A stretch of 64,000 bases of DNA from Metarhizium brunneum (taxonomy: Eukaryota; Ascomycota; Sordariomycetes; Hypocreales; Clavicipitaceae). Positions 44,273 to 56,434 of the stretch are shown here, piece after piece. The DNA is taken from assembly GCF_013426205.1 (NCBI RefSeq), contig NC_089423.1:1116001-1180000 (forward strand). Direction: 5' to 3'. Made by a program: the position numbers and the translations under genes. Positions within the stretch are counted from its first letter, which is position 1, and each line of letters opens with the position of its first letter. The notes beneath the pieces are model-generated. The model had not been told where the DNA came from and did no database searches. It was given only the letters and a program-made list of their open reading frames with translations.

Positions 44273-46225
44273 TGCCGCAGTCAGGATCCATTTCTACCCA
44301 CTTCTCAAGGTGCGGCCCGGCCTAACATGGGCATGGGGTCATGTCATGCACCCACCGCGGTGTGTGTGTGCGCACAAGCCTGTTCAATGCATGCAAAAGA
44401 TACGGAGTACTCGGCTAAATAGAGTCGCCAAGATCACCAACCTTACCCAGCCCAGCATCCAGGAACGCGAATTCCTGTGAAACGTAAGGGGTAGGGTTTC
44501 GAGGGGGGTTAAAGGGGAGGTTGTATTGTAGCAGCACTGTAGTAGTAGTATTGTATTGTCCTGACCCATCGGGAATGCGGACAGACTGCCGCGATGGGGG
44601 GTTCAATATTGCCAGAGGACTCAACACTCCAAGTGTAAAGCGCAAAGACCTGGAGAGCCGGAGTTTAAAAAAAAAAAAAAAAGCCCATGACCAATGCAAG
44701 TCGCCTCCTCTGGCAAAACTGAACATGTCGTGGGCCAGCGCCAACTAGACTGAAAACGTGAGGCATCAGCTCGTCCAGCCTGGGGGCTGCCAACGCCGCA
44801 ACTACATCATCATCATCACCACCATCATCGTCGTCATCAACAGTAACGTCAACACCACCATCATACGCCATGCCAATTTCTCTCCAGCCTCTGGCCTCAA
44901 TTGGACAGCCACTCATCCGTCTTGATCATCTCTCTTCGATGTAACATTGGATCCTGGGAAATCCCACCGGGAGACGGGCGGGGACGGCATCAATAAAGCC
45001 CATGATCCCTACGCCACCACAACAGCACGACTGGCCGGTCCTGCTCACCGACAACAGTTCGCACGTGCGCAAATCAATCTTGCTCGACGCTCTCTGGCGT
45101 GCGTTGCATGTATGTATGGGGATGGTGGGCAATCGCCAGATTTGACACTCAACTTGACACCTATAGCTCAATCCGGACTATCGACAAGCACAAGGTTGCT
45201 AGCTCTGGGTATTTTTGCATCCTCCAACTAGTCCTGTCCCTGCCATCCATCTACCAACATCGAATTGGCTGGCTTGGCGGACACTCCCCCCCAATCAATC
45301 ACACGACATGTTACCATGAAGAATACCAACCCAAGCAGTGAATCAAGGACAAGAAGAAAAAAAACCACACACGCCCCGTTCAATCTGTCGCCGTACACCG
45401 CATAACCCTGCCTACCGCACGTTCTATCATTCTTTTTTTGTAAATGTCAGTGACGCTCTGGTTCTTCTTGCCAAGTGTTTTGTTCTCTGGTCGAGACCTG
45501 CAAAAGCCCTATCGAGGTCCTATTCTGGCATATTCGACCGACAAAAAGTGCCGTCACTGACTGGTGTCCGGTGTCTCGTCTCCACTGCGCGCGAGGAACC
45601 CTGCATTTTATCTAGATAGATTCCAGGGTTCTGGTACGGAGTACGGAGTATTGTACAGGTATCCTTTTTTTTTCTATTCCTTCCTCTGGGTACTGACATG
45701 TTCGTCTCGCAAAGCCACTTTGAACTACCACTTGCTGGCGGGTCGTCCAACATTCTTCAACACCATACGAGAAGAGCGATAATAGGTTGTAGTACGACTG
45801 GTGAAATTTCTCCGGAACCAAGCCCTAAACGAGGCGACGCTGATTACTGAAATACCACCCTGTCTAGTCACAGTTATCGTTTGCTTTCTTTTTTTTTCTG
45901 TTCCTTCGCTCGTTTCGTTCCAAAGACGGAAGGGAATTAGATATCCGTGCATCTCTAATACCCCTTCCCAAAGAGGATTCGCATATTGGCACAGCCCAGT
46001 TTCAGTATTGAACGTGACGGGCATGCCTTTTTTCACTATCCACATGGTAGGATATATTGTAGCACCGGGATCGCAAATTGGTATAACGTGATTAGTTTAT
46101 CAGAACTGTTGAGCAAAGGCCATAAGTGGGGTTATCACGTCAAGGTCAATTGTCTTGTAAATAAGATGTTGGAATTTTTTGGCCTTTTTTTAACTATTTT
46201 TGGTGCCGAGAACACTTCGGTTGAT

Positions 46226-48197
46226 CTAATCCTCGACGGCTTCGTCTGTGGCGGCTGCGACTTCGCGGTCTACATCCTGTAGGACTTCATTCATCTCGGC
46301 TTCCGTTGCTTCCAGGCCCTCCGAGCTCATGAGCTTGTTGTCTTTGTCCTCGGCTACAAAACCCTTGTTAGTATGATGACGCAGGCTCAACGGTTGTCAT
46401 AGATGCGGCGCCCAGATGCGTGAAGACCAAGCAAAAGTAAGAAGAACAAGCACCGAGTCGGCCGCAGAGGGGGAAAGCACTTACTTCGTGGTTCTACCAT
46501 CAAGTTCTCTTGGACCTCACAGTCGGTAAGCACAGAGTAGTCCCCAATGACGCATCTCTTGCCCAAGATACACTTTGTCAACTTGCACCCTTTCCCAACC
46601 ACAACTCCGTCCATCAAAAGACACTGAGACAGCTTGGCTCCTTCGTTGATCTGACAATTGGCTCCCACGACTGACTCCTTGATGGCTGTCTTCTCCTCTA
46701 CAGTTACGTTTTCAGCGATGAGACTGTCCTGCTTGGTAATGGTAGTTCGTGACTTGACTCCCTCAGGGTATGCCACTTTTCTCGAGTGGGCAAAGGGCGA
46801 CGCTGCCTCGAGCCCAACTTCTTCGATGGACTCCAGTTTAGCTAGTTGTAGAGATATGGCAAGCAAGAGCTGTGCGGTATCAACACGGCGAACAATAGCT
46901 GGTTTTTCTTGTCCCTCGCCTGAATGAACGTATGCGACGACCGGGGGGGTATGTTGATTTGCTTGTGATTTCAGTGAGCCATCTTTGCCTATGGACTTGG
47001 TTTCGCCTAGTCTTTCAGTAGATTGCTTTTCTGCTTCTTCTGGGCCAGGTGGTGGTGAAGTAACACTCCCCGATGTGGAACCGTTGTCATCTTCTGATTT
47101 GGCGGCGTCGCAAACCGTAGTGATATGCAGCTTGTCCGCAAGTCCGACTTGCCATCCGGCCTTGGCCCACCAACCCACCACGTCCTCACCAATGCTGTCG
47201 AGTCGTTCATTCTCCTTGACGAAGTCCAGAATCCATCGGGGAAAGATGTAAATGTGTGCGTCCCGGTGAGTAGTCAGCATTCGGATGCGAGGGTGTGCCC
47301 TGAGTAACGCGTGCCGGATTGGCAATGACTTCTCATCCTCCATAATGTCTTTCAATGAGTCTGTAGGCATCGAGTAAACCAGCTTTGAGAGATGGGGGGA
47401 AATGGATCCTTTTTGCGTGGCTGATTGCCCAGAAGGGAGCGGAGAGGTGGCGATGAAATCAGTCTCTTCACCTTTAACCACCGGACCTGACTTCGTGTTG
47501 TACCAAACTCCAAGACCGCCACTGTGGTGGCTTTGGTGACCCATTGTGCAGCGCCCATCTCCTAACAAATCAGTCAGGCTTGCAGACTTGACCATCCATG
47601 CTTGGAGGAGCTTATCTCCGCCTAATTCGCAGACAAGATCGCAGGGCAGGACGACAAAGTCCGATTTGATCAGATTGCGAACTTCAGAGAGGCGAAGAAT
47701 TTCCGCGGTTCCCGTGTTGTAGTCCAAGTCTGCCGGAGCGAGAATATCTGGTCTGGGGAGAGGCAGGCCAGTGAGAAAGGGGTTTATGCTAAATGCAGAG
47801 TTCATGGCTTTGGATGCTGATGGTGGGCATATCAGGGTGATGTCTGCGAGACATTAGCTTTTTGTCACACAAATACATGCATATAGCATATTGCAGCAAG
47901 AAACAACAAGTTGTTGCCGTCATACACACACACACATATATATATACATATATATGCATACGCTAGTGTGGTATGTTGGCTGTGCCAGGACTCGGGTGTG
48001 AGTGACAGTGACCTACTTGTGATGCCCATTCGGTGACAAAAGTCAATGGGGTACCACACCATTGGACGATTAGCAATGGGTAGAATAGCTTTGGGGTTCT
48101 CATCAGGATTTGACGTGAAGGTCGGAAATGATGATCCCGGTCCGCAAAGGATGAGTGCTTGCAGCCCTGTTGAGGGCATCGACATGGCGTGGGGCAT
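46226..48197 (-). CDS. GCD1: translation initiation factor eIF-2B subunit gamma
   Basis: Three exons (48197-48017, 47843-46485, 46353-46226) give 555 aa. The N-terminus is a nucleotidyltransferase-like domain: LQALILCGPGSSFPTFTSNP, NPKAILPIANRPMVWYPIDF, then GTAEILRLSEVR and SDFVVLPCDLV. The C-terminal third is a left-handed beta-helix of hexapeptide-like turns (DSLIAENVTVEEKTAIKES, VVGANCQINEGAKLSQCLLM, CVIGDYSVLTDCEV). It ends EDKDNKLMSSEGLEATEAEM plus an acidic tail, as in fungal homologues. eIF2B recycles eIF2-GDP to eIF2-GTP in the cytoplasm, and gamma belongs to its catalytic subcomplex. A low-complexity insert (about residues 285-350) separates the two parts. Intron 1 (173 nt) carries an AC/AT microsatellite. 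Met at 48197 is chosen; a second Met four codons later is possible. Confidence 0.93.
47925..47960 (+). repeat. CA/TA dinucleotide microsatellite in an eIF2B gamma intron
   Basis: acacacacacatatatatatac and neighbouring TA steps, fully inside intron 1 (48016-47844). Confidence 0.75.
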
Positions 48198-48899
48198 TTT
48201 GACCGTTGCCCTGGCCGGTGTGAGGCCGATTGGTGTTTCGTTCGCTACGCCGCTCGTGAGATGGGAAGCAGGCTCAGTTGAAATCTTGTGCTTGAGCCTT
48301 GAGGGGTCTTCCCTTCGTGTGCCCACGTGTCCGGGCGTTCGTGTTCAGATGCCTGATATGTTCGAGGATGCTTTTCAGAAGGAGTCATAGCCTCGCAGAA
48401 TTGTTATGTTGGCCGGAGCGAGCTGTGTGGTGGGGTGTGGCTGGGTACGAGCGAGGGGCATATGTGGCTGAGGGTGGCTGATGTCATCACTGTCACTGCC
48501 CGCAGCTTGCGCGAAAGTTCACGTGTAGTACGGAGCACGACGCGGTAAGGCTACACAGCTCCACCCCTCGGCACCGGATCTTTGGTGGTCCCGCTCTCCG
48601 AGCTCTGGTACCTCGGGCCAACCCAAAGCGTTGCTGGGCACGGAAAAGAGGCGCTCCACCCCATTGTTGACATTGGACAAGATGAACCTTGACGACACCC
48701 ACCAGCCACCAAACCCGTCCCAGTTATTAACGGTCCGCATCTTCAGTCTGCGGCATCATTCCAACCATTTTCCTTTTGCGCCACACCTAACGACTCTGGT
48801 TCATCTCTCCGAATATTGCCCAGACGCATTGAATCTGAAATCCTGTCCCTATCCTCGTCTGCCAGTCTCCAGGAAATGCGATACCACTCCTTCGCATAA
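48198..48899. promoter_or_regulatory. shared spacer of divergent eIF2B gamma and PEX22-like genes
   Basis: A 702-bp spacer between two head-to-head genes; it should hold both promoters. It is C/T-rich toward the plus-strand gene (ccaaccattttccttttgcgcc). No defined element was recognised. Confidence 0.45.
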
Positions 48900-50252
48900 A
48901 TGTCTCCAGATCGGTACGACCGTGGTACCTCCCGGCGCGGTGTCTGGAGCCACTGGGTGCCGCTTGCCATAACCCTCACAGTCGCAACTGCTGGGGTGGC
49001 CGCCTGGATATGGAGCCAGCGCAAAGAAGACGAGGAGGATAATGAGCACGAGCCGGGCTTGGATTATGAGAACGCTGATTACGGGGACAACCCCCCTTAC
49101 GGTGCTTCGCAGCGCGATTCGCGAGGGCCCCAACAACCTCCTCGACTGTATCAACAAGGCGATGATGCTGCATCCTATGGCGTAGCTACGGCTCCCAGTG
49201 ATGTTTCTGCGGGGGGATGGGGAGCACGCATGTCCGGCGCGTTGAGAAGGACGCCCAGCCCTCAACACTTCTTCGACTCGACTGGCAAGACGGTTGCGGC
49301 CGGAATGGCTGCCGCTGGCGCAGCTGTGGGCAAGGCCCTTGCTTCTATCCGTGAAGAGGATAAAGCGTACGGAGAAAACCCTTGGCAAGAAGAGGCCGAT
49401 GCGAAGAAGGGTCGCGCTCCCGCCACCGGGGAGAAAAGCCGGAAGACTGTCGCTATCGTCGTGTCGGCCGATACAAAGATCTCTGATATATCTGATGACG
49501 GAACACACGAGCTGGCTGTAAGCTAACTCATCTGCATTTCTGATCGGCAATGTTATGACAGAGCTAACGGGCTACGACAGTCAATTCTGTCCCACATTCC
49601 ACGCCACAATGACTTTTCAAAAATCAAGTTGTACATCCTGATATATGCGCCGGATCTAAAGGAGCCCATGTTGGATGGTACTTCTAGTAACCTCCCGCCG
49701 CCTTCTTTGAGCTCATCATTTTCTAACATTGGTCATGATCAAGCCCAAACCCCTGGCGAAGAGACCAAGAGCCCTCTGTATGCTTCCGCACCATTCGTCA
49801 CCTGATGGTTTTGTCCCAGCTCCTAATAACATGAACACAGCATCGCTCCGTCAAACACAAATGCCGCCTACGATGCCGTTTATTCCCAGGCTCTTAGCCT
49901 GGTGGACAAGGAAACGACTATCCTACCATTCACAACGCCAAATGGTCACGTTCATATTCTGCGTCATATTCAGCCAGACATCCTGTACCTACAGGAGTCT
50001 CTGAGTGGAGACAATGGCAGCATCATCACTACTCTCCAAACTTGGCTACGGCACGACATTACTCTGGTCGTTGGCGCTGAGAGTGGTTCTGGAGGGCTGG
50101 CGGATAGCGAGTCGGAAGCCGAGAAAACAGGGAAACAAGTAGAGAAATGGTGGCAAAGACCTGAACGAGTCGGACGCGGGCGTGGAGTCGTGGTGGTCGA
50201 TGGCATGCGGGTACATGATGATTGGGCTCGAAGGGTCCAGGGTAGGGAGTGA
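48900..50252 (+). CDS. PEX22: peroxin PEX22-like membrane protein
   Basis: Three exons (48900-49517, 49581-49777, 49841-50252; introns 63 and 63 nt) give 408 aa. A single N-terminal membrane span (WVPLAITLTVATAGVAAWIW) is followed by an acidic linker and then a cytosolic domain: RKTVAIVVSADTKI, SILSHIPRHNDFSKIKLYIL-like sequence (here HIPRHNDFSKIKLYILIYAP), ALSLVDKETTILPFTTPNGH, VHILRHIQPDILYLQESLSG and RGRGVVVVDGMRVHDDWARR. This layout is that of the filamentous-fungal Pex22-like family. In yeast, Pex22 anchors the ubiquitin-conjugating enzyme Pex4 on the peroxisome for Pex5 receptor recycling; the same role is inferred here. An Ala/Gly-rich stretch (GKTVAAGMAAAGAAVGKAL) is unusual. It shares a promoter region with the eIF2B gamma gene. 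Confidence 0.82.
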
Positions 50253-51174
50253 CGGTCCAGTGATATACAGGATGGTTGGGCAGTCATTTCATGAAGGGTG
50301 AATAAGATCTGTAGTTGACGTACATGTATGGTCTATATTTTTTTTTTTTTTTTTTTTTTTTTTCATCTTTACTTTTATTTATTTTTATGATAAATTGACA
50401 ATGTATGTAGCCTTGAACATCTGGGGTGGTTGAGGACTGGGTGCGGAATGAACATTGGGAGCAGCAAGGATGGAAGTGAGATCTGGAGCACAGCTGACGT
50501 TCATACCTTGTTCAATGGTTGATGCACGGACTGGTTCTGCCCTCTGCTTAGACAGTTTGAAGCACTCTGATTTTTCGCGTCTAGACACTTCTTTGTTTAT
50601 CAATCAACCTAAGCATGAGGCTCCATGTCCTGCTAGGTTATTCAAAGGGTTCAAAGGGGGGCACTGTGCTTCGAACAAGGCGCATCACGTGACGCTCATC
50701 TGCGCGTGAGACGACCGGCATGGGCATACAAACGCAACATCAATGATCATTCGTTTGGCATCAACAGGGTGCGAAGCGCTGCGCCAGCGTCATTCACTTA
50801 CAAACCTGGTATCTGCAGACTAATTATTATTGTGTGGTAATATCTCATGGATCATTTTCGGGCCCTTTCATGAGTTTTTCTGCCGCGCTGCACGGCCAAA
50901 CTCACACCAACTCTTTCTGCCTTTAAATATCGACGTCTCCGCAATTCACTAGCGCAGTACGACTCCTCGACTTTCGACATCAGACATCGCCTTGCCATAT
51001 CTCCTTCCACCTCCGAGTCGCAACGCTTCCGAGCCGATAAACACCAAACCCAACCCGCCCTGGGTGCATCGATGACCGCATACTGGGCTTCCGAATTCCG
51101 ATTCGACTTCAGCTGGCAGAGTTGTTGAGCGCGCGTAGGCTGCTATCAGCCGTGGACGGCATTCGCGAGCCACC
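50253..51174. other. gene-free spacer, promoter side of SPT20
   Basis: Includes a 26-nt poly-T tract (50338-50363) just after the PEX22-like gene and a C-rich leader before the SPT20 start (acaccaaacccaacccgccc). No coding sequence was found. Confidence 0.5.
50338..50363 (+). repeat. poly-T tract (26 T)
   Basis: Uninterrupted run of T 86 nt after the PEX22-like stop codon, in the likely 3' untranslated region. Confidence 0.85.
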
Positions 51175-52920
51175 ATGCTGCCTACCAGCCCCGTCGTTCA
51201 ACAGAATGGCGCGGCCAAGATAAAACGACCAGTTCCGCCCGGCATTCAAACCAACGGCATCGCGTCGTCAAATTCATCCCCCTCACCTTCCATGTCGGCA
51301 AAGAAACCGCCGACGAGCGCGAAACAGGCTCCGAATTCGGCCAGCGATCGCTCTATAACCGCCTCCACGGTTCGCCCGGTCAACCGGGCGCGCCGCGAAA
51401 ACTCATCCCAGGCAGCCGGTAGGAATTCGAGAAACAGTGCGGGAATGCGTACTGGCTCGTTTTCTGTAGATGCTGGTGCCAAGGATTACGGCCCTCCCCC
51501 ATATGGTATAAAATACCCTTGTTCTGCAACGTCTGACTGCGACGTAACGTTGTCAACTAACAGAGTGTCTCATCATTAGTTGTTACCTCTCAATACATCT
51601 TGAGCAAATACTCAGGCAAACCCCCCTCCTTGGTTGTTCACCTACACGCTACCCACTTCCGATTTGACGGGCAGGATGGAATGTTTCCCTACAAGTCGCC
51701 AATGGGAAAATTCATCGAGCATCTTAGAGCGCGCACACTTCCGCATGATATTTTAGAATATCTGATCGAAGCCAAGGTACCGTTCTATGATGGATGTCTC
51801 ATCGTTCAAATCCACGATCATAAATCTCTCGCCCAAACAACAAAGGCTGTCACCAAGGCTTCACGGACGTCTGACGCTGTCTTACCGTCGTCAATTCACA
51901 ACTATAACCAATGTCTAACGCCTTCGCCCTACGTACCGTTCCCGAAGGAAGAACAAGTTACGGAAAATGGAATTGCTAGCAAGGATACCGACAACTCAAA
52001 GCAGTCACCAGAAGAAGGAAAGGACAATGAGAGCGTGACTGCTCCAACACAACCATCGGAGTCCACAACAACCAAGGAAGCGCCGAAGCCCAAGATTTTC
52101 ACCGCCGTCTTGCATCCGACTCCTGAGTCTCTACAATCGGATCTCAAGATCAAGGCCACTACCCCAAAAGGCGACGGCAAGGGTGTCAACGACACTCCAT
52201 CGCTTGCACCGCCGTCGACCCCATTATCCCTCGTTCCGCCAACACCGACTGCAAGTAGCATGCCACCTCCCGCAAATAAGCGCCAAAAGAAGGAGAGGAT
52301 GGAATTGGACAGCAGCACCATATATGCGGCCGAAGGACAGATCCTCTTGGCAACAACTGCGCCCTTGATACTAGAGCCAACACGGAACCCGGAAGAGACT
52401 ATTCTTTTATTGGAGGCAATGGCGCATCCCAAGCACTCTGAGCCCCCGCCTCAACCAAAGACTCGAAAGAGGACTGTCGCTGAAATGGCTGCCGACGAGG
52501 CTGCCGCTGCCGACCAGGAACGATACATGCTTGTACTGGATGATAGACTGTCGGGCAATACCTCTGGAGCTCAAGGGTCCAGCGCTACTGACGGTGAAGC
52601 CCAGACAAATGCAGCGGCGTTTGAGCCGAGATTCGAGAGGTTCAAAGTTATCGAGGACATCAAGAGAGATCATGCTGAGAAAAAGGAGCAAGAGAAGATT
52701 AAACAACAGGAGAATGATCGACGTTTACAGCTTCAGAGACAGGAGCAGTTACTACAGGCTCAGCGCCAACAAGCAGAAGCCGAACGACAAAGGCGCGAGG
52801 CTGTTTTGAAGGAGAACCAGATGCGACAGGAAGCCCAACGGCAACAGTTGGCGGCACGCTCTACTGCGGCGGCTGCGGCACAGAGCCAACAGCAACAACA
52901 AAACCAGCAGACGGCTCAGA

Positions 52921-52960
<40 letters not shown>

Positions 52961-52961
52961 A

Positions 52962-52999
<38 letters not shown>

Positions 53000-54389
53000 G
53001 CAGAAGCCGCAGTCGCAGCCCCAGCCCCAACCGCAGCAACAACCACCTCAACAACAGCAGCAGCCCCAGCCTCAGCAGACGACGCAGCATGCTCACCCTG
53101 CGCAAAATGGTATTACTGGCAACATTTCCAACGGGGTCCCTGCCGGCGGACAAAGTGCTATGGCTAATAATATGCAAGGAGCTGCGCAACCTCGCTTCCC
53201 GGCTCAAATGTCTCAAGCTGCAGCCGCCTCGTCTCCTGTGATTCGGCAAGGAACACCGCTGTCTTCGCCGATGGTCGGCAGTGTGCCTATGCAGCAGACC
53301 AACTCCAACATTGCGACCAGCCCCCCTCGGCCGCCGTCTGCTGTTCAGAACGGTCAGATGTCCGTACCCATGGCGCATAACATGTCTGCTAGGGGCAGTC
53401 AACAGAGTCATCATTCTGGCACTCCTCGTATGCCCAACTCGACGCCTAACATGCCTCACGGTACACCAATTAACCGACAAACCGTGGCAGCCACTCCACG
53501 GATGACACACGCCAGCCCGCCTCCCAACATGGTGGCTCAGAATTCTCAAATGGGCCAGGCCATGATGATGAATCAACAGGGCATTAACCAACACAATCCG
53601 CAGATCTTTGCGCAAATGGCAGCACAGCAAAGAGCCATTGCACAGCAGCAGCAGCAGCAGATGGCGGCTATGCAAAATGGGGGTGCGAACGCGGGCTTGA
53701 ATCCACAGGGGATGACACCTCAGCAACAGCAAGTGATGCAAATGATGCAGAGGCAAATGATGTTGCAACAGCAGCAGCAACAAGCTCAGCAGCAACAGCA
53801 TCAGCAACAGCAACAAGGAGGCATGATGACACCCCAGCAGCAGCAGTTTGCTCAGCAGTACGCGCAACTGCAGCAGAACATGCAAGGCAATCAGACAAGG
53901 CAGATGTCAGCACAGGTGCAGGCACAATTACAACAAATGGCACGAATGGGACAGATAAACAATCCAATGCAGAGACAGGTTAGCGGACAGATGATGAACG
54001 GTAGCAACGCAAATATGCAAGCCTTTGCTGCTATGCAAATGCAACAAGCGCAGCAACAGCAGCAGCAACAACACCACCCGCAGCAGCAGGGCCAACCTCA
54101 ACCGCAGCCAATAGGCGCCAACCCTATCCAAGCCCAGATACAAATCAATGCTCGGCAAATATATTCTCGCCTAATGCAGGGTGCAGTCGCCAAATTTGGC
54201 AGCGCTGAAAACGTGCCACAGGACACACTTGATAAGATGAAGCAGTCCTCCTTGTTACAAGCGCAGCAAATGCTTCAACAGAGCATGGTGCAACGGCGAG
54301 CACAACAGCAACAAATGATGCTGCAACAACAACAGCAACAAGCTGCGATGCAAGGGATGGGCGGTATGATGGGACACCCAGGCATGTAG
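51175..54389 (+). CDS. SPT20: SAGA complex subunit Spt20, polyQ-rich
   Basis: Two exons (51175-51505 and 51580-54389, intron 74 nt) give 1046 aa. The conserved Spt20 domain spans roughly residues 110-225: YILSKYSGKPPSLVVHLHAT, HFRFDGQDGMFPYKSPMGKF, LRARTLPHDILEYLIEAKVP, FYDGCLIVQIHDH and CLTPSPYVPFPKE. The region is followed by RNPEETILLLEAMAHP. After residue 450 the protein is dominated by glutamine repeats, including a run of about 29 Gln (52920-53005) coded by mixed CAG and CAA, with many Met/Asn/Pro-rich stretches. Spt20 is a structural subunit that holds the nuclear SAGA histone-acetyltransferase coactivator together. The start lies in a good context (CACCATGCTG). Mixed codons in the Gln run suggest it is old and stable rather than a recent CAG expansion. 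Confidence 0.9.
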
Positions 54390-55248
54390 AACAATGCAAA
54401 AGGATGCCCAATGATACGCAGTCAGCGACGGGCTATGTGATGGGATGGGGACGAAAACGAAACACCCGGCGGACCTTTTTTTGTGCATTTTTGACCGGAT
54501 GGGGATGGGTACTGGAGTTTATGGTACAGCCGATGCCACATTATTTTCCCACTTTTGTCTTACCGTTTTGTCTTCTTCCGCAGAATCGGGCGCGGACTTT
54601 GAATACCCCATGGATTTTATTTGAGGTTTTGCTTAATGTACAGAAAGACCGAACAATGGGCGCGGGCGGATGAGCACATGGATTTGAGACTGGCGGCGTA
54701 CTTGCGTGTTAGCTCCAGCATGGCGTTTACCTGGCTTCACCTGGAAGGTGGAGATGGTTGTTTTGTACATTATACACTTGTTAGAATATGAATCATGGTT
54801 ACGAAAGCATTAATTTTATTCTGATGCAAATGCATTGTCACCGCTGGGCCATGTAATGTTGACCGTCTTCACCTTTTCACAGCGTCGGAGAACGGACAAG
54901 CGGGTCACGTGTCTTCTCCACAGAAGCACAGAGAGGTTCCGTCATGACACAACCGCCCAAGACGCCAAGGACGGAAGCTGCTCAAGTGGTCACGTCCAAG
55001 ATTTGGACTTTGGATTCGACCACGTCCAGCAGCCCGGGCTTAGACTGCAGCTTAACGTGACACATTTCACCCGGCCTCTAGGGGGATAAAGTGGTGTATT
55101 CTCGTCTCTCTTTTACTATTCTCTTTTTTGAACTTGCATAGCGACCGACTCTCCGCTCCGAATCGTCCCTTTTGTACGCTTTCCCTCCCGCGTCTCGTCA
55201 GCATCGCCTCGTCCGCCCCAAGGTCGACTCCATCACCAACTAGATCCG
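54390..55248. other. spacer between SPT20 and ATG27
   Basis: 3' flank of SPT20 and 5' leader of ATG27. No coding frame with recognisable content was found. The last 150 bases are rich in C and T. Confidence 0.5.
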
Positions 55249-56434
55249 ATGCATCCGCCACAGGTATCGGCAGTCTTGCTGCCTCTCCTACTGGCACCCC
55301 TGTCCAGCATGGCCATGCTGCACTGCGAAAATATCCTTATTCATGGTTATAAATTCAACCTGGAGAAGCTCAAGGGCCCGCATTCTGTCGTCACCTCCAA
55401 GTACGACTCGGTGACACACACGCATCATAATACAACCTATACATTGGATGTGTGCCAGCCATTGAAGAAGAGTGGCACGAGTAAATCCACGGAAGAGTGC
55501 CCTAACGGCACCAGAGGTACGCCGTGGCTCCCTGTTGGAACCAACCCGAGTATGTGATTGCTGACAAAAGCCTTGTGCAGTGTGTGCTATTTCGCGATTT
55601 ATTCAAGGCGATGTGGACAAGGTCGAAACGGTCACTGCCATCGCCGGCAGTCTGGAGAACGTGGGCGGATCCCAGTTTGAGTACGAGGCGACGAGGTTAA
55701 ATGGCAGCGACTCAAACAGCGATTCCAAGAAGCAGGGCTTGCGGCTGGTGCTCAAGGGCGGCAAGCATCCCCTCAGTGGGCCTGTCAAGGATCGCCGCGA
55801 GCAGAAGGCTGTTGTCGAGTTTCTTTGCGACCCGGACAAGGAGGGCAACGAGGGGGAGTGGGAGTCGGAGGACAAGTACTCCAAGCTTCGCCGCCGTGAG
55901 GATAAGAAAGAGGACGATAAGGACGATAAGGACGGCAAGGACGGCAAGGACGGTGACGGTGACAAAGATGAGTCTTTTGGGGAGCACCAGCTGAAAAGCG
56001 ACAAGGCTGCGCTGCTCTGGGAGAGCTACGGACCGGAAAAGGACGCCGATGTCCTGCGACTTACCTGGCATACCAAGTATGCATGCGAGAAGCGAGATGG
56101 AGACAATGACAATAAAAATGGTGACGGTGGGGACAGCAGCGCTTCTTGGGGCTTCTTCACCTGGCTTGTCATAGTGTGAGTGGTTACCAACACTGGATTT
56201 TGCGTTTTCCATGTGCAATCTGCTAACGGTATATGAAGTGCCTTCTTGGGCATCGCAGCATATCTCATCTTCGGCTCCTGGCTCAACTACAACCGCTACG
56301 GTGCTCGGGGATGGGATTTACTCCCTCATGGTGACACCATCCGGGACATCCCGTATCTGCTGAAGGATTGGACGAGACGCGTGCTGAACACTGTCCAAGG
56401 CACAGGAAGTCGCGGAGGGTACAGCGCCGTCTAG
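55249..56434 (+). CDS. ATG27: autophagy-related protein Atg27
   Basis: Three exons (55249-55516, 55581-56175, 56239-56434; introns 64 and 63 nt) give 352 aa. A signal peptide (VSAVLLPLLLAPLSSMAM) precedes a luminal domain of the mannose-6-phosphate-receptor type with conserved cysteines (LHCENILIHGYKFNLEKLKG, YTLDVCQPL, EECPNGTRG, VCAISRFIQG, VEFLCDP, KYACEK). One transmembrane helix (FFTWLVIV + AFLGIAAYLIFGSWL) is split by intron 2, and a short cytosolic tail ends TGSRGGYSAV. Atg27 is a type I membrane protein that cycles between vacuole, Golgi and the autophagosome assembly site and helps deliver Atg9. A charged, low-complexity Lys/Asp/Gly insert (KKEDDKDDKDGKDGKDGDGD) lies in the luminal part and is longer than I expect. 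Start and family fit well. Confidence 0.92.

Larger units (their letters stand above)
37687..46225. promoter_or_regulatory. 8.5 kb gene-poor region upstream of the C2H2 gene
   Basis: No confident gene was found in this whole span. It holds a TTG/GTT-rich microsatellite just before the ATG (37715-37775), GTCAAGA repeats, pyrimidine-rich tandem blocks, AAGGC repeats, long homopolymers and several copies of TACGGAGTA. The longest frame (43664-44272, minus, 202 codons) has no recognisable domain. The promoter and long 5' leader of the C2H2 gene are presumably in the first 1-3 kb; non-coding RNAs elsewhere cannot be excluded. Confidence 0.45.

Noticed and set aside
44667..44682. 16-nt poly-A as a sign of a retroposed gene
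   Set aside because: No upstream coding remnant or target duplication was visible; a simple homopolymer is more likely.
52752..53885. 377-codon minus-strand frame rich in Leu
   Set aside because: It is the antisense of the SPT20 glutamine repeats (CAG/CAA read as CTG/TTG); it has no independent support.
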